Position numbers and translations under genes: made by a program. This document shows, in pieces, positions 1-8,114 of a stretch of DNA of 11,186 nt. The DNA lies in contig JAJJLU010001050.1 of the NCBI GenBank assembly GCA_023807065.1, positions 1 to 11,186 on the forward strand, in the 5' to 3' direction. The number at the start of each line of letters is the position of its first letter. The stretch's first letter is position 1. This DNA is from Isotricha intestinalis. Lineage: Eukaryota > Ciliophora > Litostomatea > Vestibuliferida > Isotrichidae. Below the pieces are notes generated by a model. It did no database searches. It was not told the DNA's origin and worked only from the letters and a program-made list of their open reading frames with translations.

Positions 1-142
1 AGATTGTTCAACTTCTTTTCCAATTTTTTTAACTTTATCTATATAAAAAATTGGACATTTTAAACCTTTTACATTTATTTACTTTTTTACATAAAAAAAT
101 CTTTTCTTTATTTATATTTCCCAAATCATTTCTGGAATTCAT
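1..142 (-). CDS. 5' end of an unidentified protein gene, cut by the left edge
   Basis: On the minus strand an ATG at 140-142 opens a frame starting MNSRNDLGNINKEKIFL. Unspliced, it stops after 34 codons at a TAA. Removing a 25-nt GT-AG intron (66-90) joins it to a frame that stays open to the window edge and reads LKCPIFYIDKVKKIGKEVEQ, with ordinary codon usage for this window. Other GT-AG choices that share the acceptor near base 39 also keep the same downstream frame, so the exact intron is uncertain. The gene lies head-to-tail 50 bases downstream of the coiled-coil gene at 193-1087, on the same strand. With the 25-nt intron a C-x-x-C pair appears at the junction, which could start a zinc-binding motif, but too little is visible to name the product. 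The existence of a gene here is inferred from the open frame and the splice fit. Confidence 0.45.
66..90 (-). other. probable 25-nt spliceosomal intron
   Basis: Read on the minus strand, this segment begins GTAAAAAAG and ends TGTAAAAG, giving GT-AG borders. Its length is not a multiple of three and retaining it brings a TAA into frame, while removing it restores an open frame to the window edge. Alternative introns of 34 or 52 nt using a later AG also restore the frame, so the borders are tentative. The size agrees with the better supported 28-nt intron at 584-611. Confidence 0.4.
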
Positions 143-192
143 ATTTTTTATTTTTTTTTAAAGTCATTTATAAAAAATAAGTTTAATTAAAT

Positions 193-1087
193 TTATTTAT
201 TTGAAATTTTAGATTTATTTGTCGTTTTCCTAGTTAATACTTGATTATTATAATTCGTAAAATTTTTTCCTTTTACAGCTTTATCACCTTCTTTAACAAT
301 TTTTTCAAGTAATTTAATTTCATTTTTTTGATTGTTTTCTAATTCTCTAAATTTATTTTTATATTTTAATAAAAGTGATTCAACTGCAATGGCTCTATCT
401 CTTTTAAATTGATTATAATTTGATTGAATTCTTTGTTCTAAAGCTCTAGTTTCATTATTTTGTTTATTTCTAATATTTTCTACTTCTTTTTCAAATTTTT
501 TTATTCTGTCAATTTCAAAATTTTCTTGTTCTTTTTTGGTTATATTTGCAATTTCAATTTGAGTTAAATGTGCGTTTTGATAACTAATAAAATTTAAAAA
601 ATATTTTATACTCTTTCTTCTTTACAAATAAATCTAATTTTTTATTTGCTGCTATTAAATCACTTGTTGGTTTTGGATTTAAATTAGAATTTTTTGCTTC
701 ATAATCTTCTTGAAATTTCTTTAATTCATCTTCATGATTTTGTTCTAATTGTTTCTGCATTTCTTGAAATTTATTACTTAAATCATAAAATTGTTTATCC
801 ATTTCCATATTAAATTGATTTAATTCTTCTTTTTGAGATAATTCTAATTCTTCTTTTTCTTGTAAATGACGAATTTTTGCATCTTTTAAATTCTTTTTAT
901 CTTTTACTTTATTTAATTGAATTATTCTTTGTTTTGCTAATTCTGCTTCTACGAATTTTCCTTCTTTTTCTGATTTGTTCATAAACTCTTCTAATAATTT
1001 TATATATTCATCTAGTTTTTCTGTTGGCAATTCCATAAAATTTATTGAATTTGTTAAATTGCTTTTGTTCAATAAATCGTTATTCAT
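193..1087 (-). CDS. coiled-coil protein, two exons, 288 aa
   Basis: This is a spliced gene: exon 1 is 1087-612, the intron 611-584 and exon 2 583-193. The spliced length is 867 bases, ending in TAA at 193-195. Exon 1 alone reads into a TAG inside the intron and would give a misleading 167-residue product. The spliced protein is highly charged and almost wholly helical, with long Glu/Lys/Gln heptad-like stretches (about residues 22-130 and 160-245) and a basic tail (245-288). Two short segments look related: GKFVEAELAKQRIIQL at 43-58 and KDYQNAHLTQIEIANI at 158-173. Each is followed by a coiled coil, which suggests an internal duplication of a UVR-like or TPR-like helical hairpin. No enzyme motif, signal peptide or membrane segment is visible. 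A structural or cytoskeletal (basal body or ciliary) role is a guess from composition only. The family is not recognised. It is divergently transcribed from the VPS10 receptor gene across 121 bases. Confidence 0.85.
584..611 (-). other. 28-nt spliceosomal intron
   Basis: On the minus strand the segment starts GTATAAAAT and ends TTTTATTAG, with canonical GT and AG ends and a pure A/T interior. It splits an aspartate codon (GA|T, residue 159). Its removal fuses two frames that are both rich in coiled-coil codons, and the downstream 129 codons are free of stops. If retained, the intron's own 3' end forms TAT TAG, an immediate premature stop. Length not divisible by three plus an early stop on retention is typical of tiny ciliate introns. 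The acceptor choice is secure because the alternative donor upstream (GTAAAG) puts a TGA in frame. Confidence 0.8.
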
Positions 1088-1208
1088 TTTTAATTAGTTT
1101 AATTTTTCAATTGTTTAAAATATATTTTTAAATAAAAAAATATATTATTTAATTAAATTAAATTTTAATATTCAAAATTTTCAAACGTCCAAAATAACAT
1201 TTTAAAAA
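1088..1208. promoter_or_regulatory. divergent intergenic region, likely shared promoter
   Basis: This 121-base gap separates the start codons of the coiled-coil gene (minus) and the VPS10 receptor gene (plus), so both promoters must lie here or inside the genes. It is almost pure A/T with TTTAATTAAATTAAAT-like tracts. The only G/C-containing island is AAACGTCCAAAATAA (1183-1197), 12 bases before the receptor ATG. No proven promoter element can be named. The call rests on position. Confidence 0.35.
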
Positions 1209-3632
1209 ATGGGAATATTAAAGTTTCCCTTGGATTACTTTCTACCAATAATAATATTAATAACTCAAAAAGTAATATCTCAAAAAGTGAACTTCAAAGA
1301 AAATGAAATAGATTCTTCACCAACTCAAATAATATATTGTGGTTATAAAAATAAATCAATAATAATATTAACAGAATTAAATGGAATCTATCTTTCAGAA
1401 AACAATGGATTTTATTTTAAAAAACTAAACGATATTTTTATAAATAAAGGAAAAGATGAATTAGAAGAATCTTCAGATGATATAGGAAAAATTTATCAAA
1501 TAATTCAAAATCCAAAAGATAATAATTTAACTATATTTTTAGGAACATCAGGTATTAATTATATAGGAGAAAATTGCGGAAATAATATAACAGCAATTAA
1601 TCATGGAAGAAGAATAAATGAATTTATTTTTCATCCAACTGAAAGAAATTGGGCTTTAGCTTCAGCATATACTATTTGTGATGATTTTATTAATGAACCT
1701 TGTAAATTATATAAAGAAGTTTTTGTTACTTTAGATTTAGGTTTATCTTGGAAACAAATAGGAAAATATGTTGTTCAAGTTAATTGGGGAATTGTTGAAA
1801 AAGAACAAATTGGAAAAGGAATTCCAAAAGAAAGAATATTAATGAGTTATGAACCTAGAGGTTTAGGTAATCAAAAATTTGATAAATGGAATTATAAAAT
1901 AGATCTAATTTATTCTGATGATTTTTTTGAAAGTTTTACGATTTTAGTTGAAAAAGGGAATAAATTTTTCCTTACTAATCATTATTTATTTGTTGCAAGT
2001 GTTATTGACCAAGAAACACAAGAAGTACTATTATTAGGAGGAAAAAGTACTCATTTTCAATATGATTTAATTCCAATTGAAACAAATCAAAAAAGTTATA
2101 TTGAACATAATTATATATTTCTTGATTGGAGTTTTCATAGTGTTTTTTTGCATATAAATCACTTTGGAGAAAAATTTAATTATGGTAATATTTATACCAG
2201 TGGAGCAAGAGGATTAAAATATAGTTTAAGTTTAAAAAATAATGTTAGAGGAGAAGGAAATAAATGTGATTTTGAAAAAGTAAATAGTGTTGAAGGAGTA
2301 TATATTGCTAATGTAGTTAGTGGAAAATACATTAAATATATTGATAATAAAATGAAGCAAAATTTTGAAGTAGTAAATAAAAATAAAAAAATAAATAAAA
2401 ACACCTCAAATAAAAATAATATAAATAATACAGAATATTCAAATGAAAATTTTACATATAAAGATTTTATAAAAACAGTAATAACAAATAATAAAGGTGG
2501 AAAATGGGAAAGAATAAAAGCTCCTGAAAAAGATAGTGAAGGTAAAAAATATAATTGTGGTGATTATTGTTATTTAAATTTATTTGGTCCTTCATCAGAT
2601 AATCCTCCATTTTATAGTGTAGAATCAGCATCAGGAATAATAATATCAAATGGAAATATAGGTCATTATCTAAAATATAATGAATCATCAACTTTTCTTT
2701 CAAGAGATGGAGGATTAAATTGGTTTGAAATAAAAAAAGGTTCTCATATATATGAAATTGGAGATGGAGGAGGTTTAATTTTAATTGCTGAAAATAATAA
2801 ATTAACTAATTTAATTCAATTTACTTGGGATGAAGGTTTAACTTGGGAAAAGTTAATTATATCTGAAGAAAAAATTTATATTGTTAATATTGTAAATGAA
2901 AAAAATACTATGAATAATAATTTTATTATTTATGGTTATAAAATTGGGAAAAATTATAAAAAAGGAATTGTTATTGGAATTAATTTTAATGATTATTATG
3001 AAAAATGTAAATTACCGAATGAACCAAATAATCCTTTAAGTGATTATGAAATTTGGTCTATTAATAATAATAATAATAGTAAATGTTTATTAGGTCATAA
3101 AATTCAAATAATTAGAAGAAAAAGAGAAAGTAAATGTATTAATAGTGAAAAATTTAGAAAAATAATAAAAGAAAATTGCAAATGCACTGAAGAAGATTAT
3201 CAATGTGATATGGGATATGAAAGGTATGATATTGGAGAACCTTGTTTAAAAATAGATAATAATAATAAAATTGATATTCCTTTAATTTGTAATGATAATT
3301 ATATTGTTAGTAAAGGATATAGAAAAATTGCTGGAGATACTTGTGAAGGAGGAATTGATTTAAATCCTTATGTCGTTGATTGTCCTGGTAACTTTAAAGT
3401 TTTAAAACATTTTAATTTAATTTTTGGAATTGGAATTTTTTTAGTTGTTTTTATTATTTTTTATTTTAGTTTTGAAGGAGAAAATTTTGAAGGGAAATTA
3501 AATCAAATTCTGAACAAATTTAATAATGACAATAATTATACTTTTAATAATAATATACAACAACAAAAGAGTTCTTATATTAATTTAAGTGATGAAAATG
3601 ATGATGATGAAATAAATCCAATAAACATTTAA
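1209..3632 (+). CDS. sortilin-like VPS10-domain sorting receptor
   Basis: This is a type I membrane receptor of the sortilin/Vps10 family, which carries luminal cargo such as hydrolases from the Golgi to endosomes or lysosome-like vacuoles. The 807-residue product starts with a hydrophobic signal peptide (about 8-24). The luminal part carries Asp-box repeats typical of the VPS10 ten-bladed propeller: TLDLGLSW at 174-181, SRDGGLNW at 498-505 and TWDEGLTW at 539-546. An Asn/Lys-rich insert lies near 386-412. Next comes a cysteine-rich module (about 597-730) with the family hallmarks CKCTEEDYQCDMGYERY and GYRKIAGDTCEGG. One transmembrane helix (736-755) leads to a 52-residue tail with a YINL (790-793) Y-x-x-hydrophobic sorting motif next to an acidic cluster (DENDDDE). 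There is one VPS10 domain, as in animal sortilin; yeast Vps10p has two. The ORF is uninterrupted and ends TAA TGA. Family assignment is firm; the cargo is unknown. Confidence 0.92.
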   Translation: MGILKFPLDYFLPIIILITQKVISQKVNFKENEIDSSPTQIIYCGYKNKSIIILTELNGIYLSENNGFYFKKLNDIFINKGKDELEESSDDIGKIYQIIQNPKDNNLTIFLGTSGINYIGENCGNNITAINHGRRINEFIFHPTERNWALASAYTICDDFINEPCKLYKEVFVTLDLGLSWKQIGKYVVQVNWGIVEKEQIGKGIPKERILMSYEPRGLGNQKFDKWNYKIDLIYSDDFFESFTILVEKGNKFFLTNHYLFVASVIDQETQEVLLLGGKSTHFQYDLIPIETNQKSYIEHNYIFLDWSFHSVFLHINHFGEKFNYGNIYTSGARGLKYSLSLKNNVRGEGNKCDFEKVNSVEGVYIANVVSGKYIKYIDNKMKQNFEVVNKNKKINKNTSNKNNINNTEYSNENFTYKDFIKTVITNNKGGKWERIKAPEKDSEGKKYNCGDYCYLNLFGPSSDNPPFYSVESASGIIISNGNIGHYLKYNESSTFLSRDGGLNWFEIKKGSHIYEIGDGGGLILIAENNKLTNLIQFTWDEGLTWEKLIISEEKIYIVNIVNEKNTMNNNFIIYGYKIGKNYKKGIVIGINFNDYYEKCKLPNEPNNPLSDYEIWSINNNNNSKCLLGHKIQIIRRKRESKCINSEKFRKIIKENCKCTEEDYQCDMGYERYDIGEPCLKIDNNNKIDIPLICNDNYIVSKGYRKIAGDTCEGGIDLNPYVVDCPGNFKVLKHFNLIFGIGIFLVVFIIFYFSFEGENFEGKLNQILNKFNNDNNYTFNNNIQQQKSSYINLSDENDDDEINPINI

Positions 3633-3765
3633 TGAACAAAAAAATTTTTAAAAATATATATATTTAAAATAAATAAATTCACTAAATTCAATTATAAAAA
3701 AGAAGAAAAAAAATTATTCCAAAAAAAAAATTTTTCAAATATTTTTTTAAATTGAGAAAATAAAA

Positions 3766-6700
3766 ATGGATAAAGATGAAGTAGGAAGTGATTTAGGAAA
3801 ATCTGATTCAGAACATGTATCTCAATCAGATGAGGAAAATGAACAATATGATTCAGAACCTATAGGTTCAAGTTATGATTCAAAAGAAATGAGTAAAGGA
3901 AGAATAATGATATTAAAAGAAAATTCTGAATCTCAAAAAATAAAAAAAAAAAACCATAATGTTGAAAGAAGAATAACACATAAAGAAACAAAAAGAAAAG
4001 CAACAATAACAAAATTTAATGCAGTTGAACATGAAAATAGTGAGGATGAAGAAGAAGAAAAAAAAAACTTTAGACAAATAGTAGATAAATTTTTTTCAAT
4101 AGGACATAGATTAAATATACTACAAATAATTACATCAGGAGTATCATTACTTTCATTTATATTTTATGTAATATGTACATATAAAACTTCATTATTTAAA
4201 ATAATGAATTATTTAGATTTCTTAATTATAGCATGTTACTTTGTTGAATATATGGTTCATTTCATTTTAGCTCATCATAGACTTGCATATGTTTTAACTT
4301 TAGATAGTTTAATTAATTTATTTACTATGGTTCCTGGAATTTTTGGGTTTATCACAAAAGATTATATGACTTCTGGATTATATATGTTTATTAATACTAG
4401 TAGAGTTTTTAGATTTTTAAGAATACCTAGAATTATTAATATATTTAAAAATAATGAAGAAAATAATGTTAATAAACAAGTAACAATGATTATTATAACA
4501 TTATTAAATATTATCTTCATATTTGCAGGAGCTATTCAAATTATTGAATATAATGAAGTAGAAAAATCAATTAAAATTCAAAATGATGAATTAAATTTAT
4601 TAGCTTTACATATGAGAACTAAATTTCATCATTATTTATATTTCACAGTAGTAACAGCATCAACAGTAGGATATGGTGATATATATCCATTAACTCCAAT
4701 AGGAAAATTGTATTTTATGGCCTTTGTACTTTTAGTTATTGTAGTAATACCATATCAAATAAATGATTTAATTACTATTATGAGTTCTCAAAGTGAATAT
4801 TCAAGATATACTTATAAAGCTTCAAAAGATATTCCTCATATTATATTAACTGGAGATATTTCTTTAGATTCTTTAAGAAGTTTTTGCCAAGAATTTTTTC
4901 ATCCTGATCATGGTGGTCAATATCGTCATGCTGTTATATTAAATTCGATTATTCCAAATAGAGAAATGGAAATATTTCTTCATGAAAAAACATATGAAAA
5001 TTTTATATTTTATTTACAAGGGGATGGACTAAATGAAAAAGATTTATTAAGAGCTGATGTTCCAAGAGCAAAAGCATGTATAATATTTAATAATAAAAAT
5101 TCTAAAGATCCACATTCAGGAGATCATCAAAGTTTATTTTTAGGAATATTTATAAAAAAATTTGTATATACTTATAATAATGATCAATTAAAAAATGCCA
5201 CAAATTTAAATCAATTATTATTATCAACAAATACTTCATTTCATTTATGTATGCAATTAAATAAACCTGAATCATCAGCTCATTTTTATAATACATTACA
5301 ACCAATGTATAAAAAACATATGAAACAAGATCAATTAATTGTTATTGAATCAATTAAAATGAATTTATTATCAAAAAGTTGTTTAACACCAGGAATAATG
5401 GCTTTAATTACAAATTTAGTTATGAGTTCAGGAGAATTTTCAGATTCAAATGGTGAAAGTGAATGGATGAAAGAATATGCTGAAGGAAGAGGACATGAAA
5501 TATATAGAATACAATTACAAGCTTATTATCAAAGTTTAACTTTTATTGAAGTTGTTGAAAATGTATATAATCAAGCACAAGCTATTGTTTTTGCTTTGGA
5601 AATTGAAATTGGAGGAGTTAGTATATTAAAGTTAAATCCTTTTAATTGTAATGGAATGAAAATTATGGAATTTATTGAAAAAGCTAAAGATTTAAATAAT
5701 AGTGATAAAACTAAAGAAAGTAGAAGTAAAATTAATGATATTAGTGAACAATATAGTGATGTAGATAAAGAGAAATTTAATTATCCTAAAAATTTTGGAG
5801 ATAATAAAATTAGAATTTTTGTTTATTTAATATGTTCTGATAAAGAAGTTGCTGATGAAATAGCAAACAAAGAAAAGGAAACATCATTAATAAGAAAACC
5901 AACATTTACAAAAGATAAAAAAGAACAAGCTTTAACAAATATTTTATCATCAATTCCATCAATGGTTCAAAATTTAATGGGAGGAAAAAATTCAACAAAT
6001 GTTATAGAAGTAAATAATCAAAATACTAAAAAAAATGATTATAACAATCAATCAATGGGAAATCCATTAGGAGCATCTAATAATAATTATGTAAATAGTG
6101 ATTCTTCTTCAGAATCAGAAGATGAAGATGATAAAGATAGTATAATTCAATTTTCAAGTTCAGATATGGATTTTAATAGAAATGATTATTATTTCAATGA
6201 TAGTCCAGAACATTATTTAAGAAATAATATTGAAATAATGCATCATTCAATTAAAGACAGAGAAGATATATCTAATCATATTATTATATGTGGATTACAT
6301 CCTGCTTTAGTTCATTTTATTTTACCTTTAAGAGCTAAATATTTACAAGAAGATGCTTTAAAATGGATAGTAATTTTAGCTCCTTCTTTGCCTCAACATT
6401 TATTTGAAGCTTTTACAAAATTTTCAAGAATTATTTTTATTCAAGGTTCTCCTCTTTTACCTGAAAATTTATTTAGAGCTAATATATTAAATGCTGATAA
6501 AGCAGTTATTTTATCTAGTGGTCAAAGTAAAGCAATTAAACAAATTTCTCTAAATCAAATTCACGATAGTACATATAATTTTTACAGTGAAGAACAAATG
6601 TTAGATGCTGAGACAATATTTATATATAAAGCAATTAAAAAATGTAATAAAAATATTCAAATAATGACTGAATTGATTTGTACAAATAATATAGAATATT

Positions 6701-7590
6701 TATTAAGTACTTCAAATTTACAACAATTATTTTATAAACAAGATGGGCAATCTCCTCAATATGAATTTACTCCTTTATATGCTTCTGGAGAAGTATTTAC
6801 TCCTTCAATTATTGATAGATTAACATGTCAAAGTTATTATAATCCTCATATTGTAACAATTTTAAATTTATTATTAAGTGGTGAAAGAGCTAATAGAAGT
6901 ATTAAAATTAAGAAATTAGATGAATTTTATTCTTTAGGAAATTCTAATTTATATTTAGTTAAAATACCTGATGCTCATGTTAATGAATCATATGGAGAAT
7001 TTTTTTACTTTTTATTAAGACATCATTCAATTGGTATTGCACTTTATAGGAAAAATATAATTGAAGGTTTTTATTATGTATACACTAACCCTAAAAAAAC
7101 TACTTTATTAAGAGATTCAGATTTTGTATTTGTTTTAAGTAATAATGTAAATATATTAGATTTAGTTGATGAAAGATTAATAATTAATGATGCAAATGAT
7201 CTAAGTCAAAATAATGATTCTAATTCTTCTGATTCTGTTGTTGAAGATGGTATTCAAGATCAAAATGGAAGAGAAAAAACTAAAATAGTAAATCAAGATA
7301 ATAATAATATTAGTAATAGAAAGAGAAATACTAAAAAATTAGATAGTAATGCTATGGATAAATATGCTAGAAATGATTTATTTATTAATTCTATTGCTAA
7401 ATTAGAACAAAAGAAAAATAATGAATCTACTAAAAATGCTCAAATTGAAAGAATTCAACAAAGAATTGAAAATATTAAAAATGATTTATTAAATATTAAA
7501 GATGGGTTTGTTAATTTACCTAGTTTTATTGATAAAATTATTGATAAGGAAGTGGATAGTGAAATGATGGTATACTTAACTAAAAGTTAA
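3766..7590 (+). CDS. Slo/BK-type potassium channel with two RCK domains
   Basis: This is a six-transmembrane K+ channel subunit (1274 aa) of the Slo family, expected to form a plasma-membrane or ciliary tetramer. An acidic, Ser-rich N-terminus (1-100) is followed by S1 (117-138), S2 (147-168), S3 (173-196) and S4 (205-228) with arginines at 213, 216, 219 and 222. Then come S5 (238-260), a pore loop with TVGYGD at 300-305, and S6 (314-337). No extra S0 helix is seen. RCK1 (about 357-640) carries HIILTGDISLDSLRSF, resembling BK HIVVCGHITLESVSNF, and the SCLTPGIMALITNL block. RCK2 (about 838-1127) carries HIIICG, RAKYLQEDALKWIVILAP and QGSPLLPENLFRANI. The stretch equivalent to the Ca2+ bowl (about 981-1000) has no acidic run. 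Residues E376, D381 and E578 seem to match the RCK1 calcium site of BK (D362, D367, E535). A Ser/acidic linker (778-793) joins the RCK domains, and a charged helix (1210-1262) ends the protein. The frame is intact and intronless. Confidence 0.95.
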   Translation: MDKDEVGSDLGKSDSEHVSQSDEENEQYDSEPIGSSYDSKEMSKGRIMILKENSESQKIKKKNHNVERRITHKETKRKATITKFNAVEHENSEDEEEEKKNFRQIVDKFFSIGHRLNILQIITSGVSLLSFIFYVICTYKTSLFKIMNYLDFLIIACYFVEYMVHFILAHHRLAYVLTLDSLINLFTMVPGIFGFITKDYMTSGLYMFINTSRVFRFLRIPRIINIFKNNEENNVNKQVTMIIITLLNIIFIFAGAIQIIEYNEVEKSIKIQNDELNLLALHMRTKFHHYLYFTVVTASTVGYGDIYPLTPIGKLYFMAFVLLVIVVIPYQINDLITIMSSQSEYSRYTYKASKDIPHIILTGDISLDSLRSFCQEFFHPDHGGQYRHAVILNSIIPNREMEIFLHEKTYENFIFYLQGDGLNEKDLLRADVPRAKACIIFNNKNSKDPHSGDHQSLFLGIFIKKFVYTYNNDQLKNATNLNQLLLSTNTSFHLCMQLNKPESSAHFYNTLQPMYKKHMKQDQLIVIESIKMNLLSKSCLTPGIMALITNLVMSSGEFSDSNGESEWMKEYAEGRGHEIYRIQLQAYYQSLTFIEVVENVYNQAQAIVFALEIEIGGVSILKLNPFNCNGMKIMEFIEKAKDLNNSDKTKESRSKINDISEQYSDVDKEKFNYPKNFGDNKIRIFVYLICSDKEVADEIANKEKETSLIRKPTFTKDKKEQALTNILSSIPSMVQNLMGGKNSTNVIEVNNQNTKKNDYNNQSMGNPLGASNNNYVNSDSSSESEDEDDKDSIIQFSSSDMDFNRNDYYFNDSPEHYLRNNIEIMHHSIKDREDISNHIIICGLHPALVHFILPLRAKYLQEDALKWIVILAPSLPQHLFEAFTKFSRIIFIQGSPLLPENLFRANILNADKAVILSSGQSKAIKQISLNQIHDSTYNFYSEEQMLDAETIFIYKAIKKCNKNIQIMTELICTNNIEYLLSTSNLQQLFYKQDGQSPQYEFTPLYASGEVFTPSIIDRLTCQSYYNPHIVTILNLLLSGERANRSIKIKKLDEFYSLGNSNLYLVKIPDAHVNESYGEFFYFLLRHHSIGIALYRKNIIEGFYYVYTNPKKTTLLRDSDFVFVLSNNVNILDLVDERLIINDANDLSQNNDSNSSDSVVEDGIQDQNGREKTKIVNQDNNNISNRKRNTKKLDSNAMDKYARNDLFINSIAKLEQKKNNESTKNAQIERIQQRIENIKNDLLNIKDGFVNLPSFIDKIIDKEVDSEMMVYLTKS

Positions 7591-7775
7591 AAGTAATTTT
7601 ATATTTAATGTTTTTTTAGTTTAACTTTATTTATTATACTTTTGAAAGTAATATAATATTGAATTCACTTTTCTTAAAATTAAAAATGTTTTTTGAATTC
7701 TAAATTTATATATAAAATAAAGTTCTATATTTTTTAAATTTAAAATCAAAATTAAAATAAAACGTCTAAAATAAT
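7591..7775. other. convergent intergenic region (3' ends of two genes)
   Basis: The Slo channel gene (plus) and the Jupiter/SPIRAL1-like gene (minus) converge here. The 185 bases are A/T-rich with no clear coding frame, hairpin or AATAAA-type signal standing out from background. Both transcripts must terminate in or near this gap. The only element that stands out is AAACGTCTAAAATAA (7760-7774), one mismatch from a motif upstream of the VPS10 gene. Confidence 0.4.
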
Positions 7776-8114
7776 TTACTTTCTATAATGATCATAATTA
7801 GTATCATCAGTTCCAAAAACAATATTACTTTGTCCACCAGGTCTATTAGAGACTTTTACAGAAGTATGAACACCTTTATTAATATTTTGATTAGGATTTT
7901 GATTATCATTATTATTATTTTGTTCAAATCTCTTTCTCCCGAATTTAGGTTTTTGAGGTTCTGGTTCAGGATTATCTCCCCATCCTAATGAAAAATGGTC
8001 TTTTCCTCCTGGAGGATTAATCACTCTTGTTGATGTTTTACCTGTTTTTCCATATTGATCTATATTTACTGCGTTTACATTTTGAACATTATCTATTATT
8101 CTTCCTCTGTCCAT
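7776..8114 (-). CDS. small SPIRAL1/Jupiter-like microtubule-associated protein
   Basis: The 112-residue protein has two copies of the same motif near its two ends: TSTRVINPPGGKDHFSLG at 27-44 and TSVKVSNRPGGQSNIVFG at 84-101. Both fit the pattern T-S-x-[RK]-V-x3-P-G-G-x6-[LF]-G. This resembles the animal Jupiter/HN1 (JPT1) motif around SSRVLRPPGG and the plant SPIRAL1 motif around STKVHAAPGGGSS. Those families are small, disordered, microtubule-binding proteins, and SPIRAL1 also carries its motif at both ends. Between the motifs lie a Pro/Glu segment (PEPEPQKP), a basic patch (KFGRKRF) and an Asn/Gln-rich spacer (66-79). No signal peptide or membrane segment is present. The reading frame on the opposite strand is a shadow. 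The assignment is by motif recognition only; microtubule binding is inferred. The gene converges on the Slo channel gene and ends in TAA. Confidence 0.7.
   Translation of the reverse strand: MDRGRIIDNVQNVNAVNIDQYGKTGKTSTRVINPPGGKDHFSLGWGDNPEPEPQKPKFGRKRFEQNNNNDNQNPNQNINKGVHTSVKVSNRPGGQSNIVFGTDDTNYDHYRK

Noticed and set aside
2192..2703. Minus-strand open frames inside the VPS10 receptor gene (2192-2404 and 2467-2703)
   Set aside because: Their products are runs of Phe, Leu, Ile and Tyr, as expected from the complement of A-rich Asn/Lys codons. They lie wholly inside a well supported gene.
3766..7590. A reassigned code with TAA or TAG as glutamine, as in many ciliates
   Set aside because: Long intact genes contain many CAA codons and no internal TAA or TAG, and sequence after their terminal TAA looks non-coding. 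Only the decayed regions show TAA in Gln-like places.
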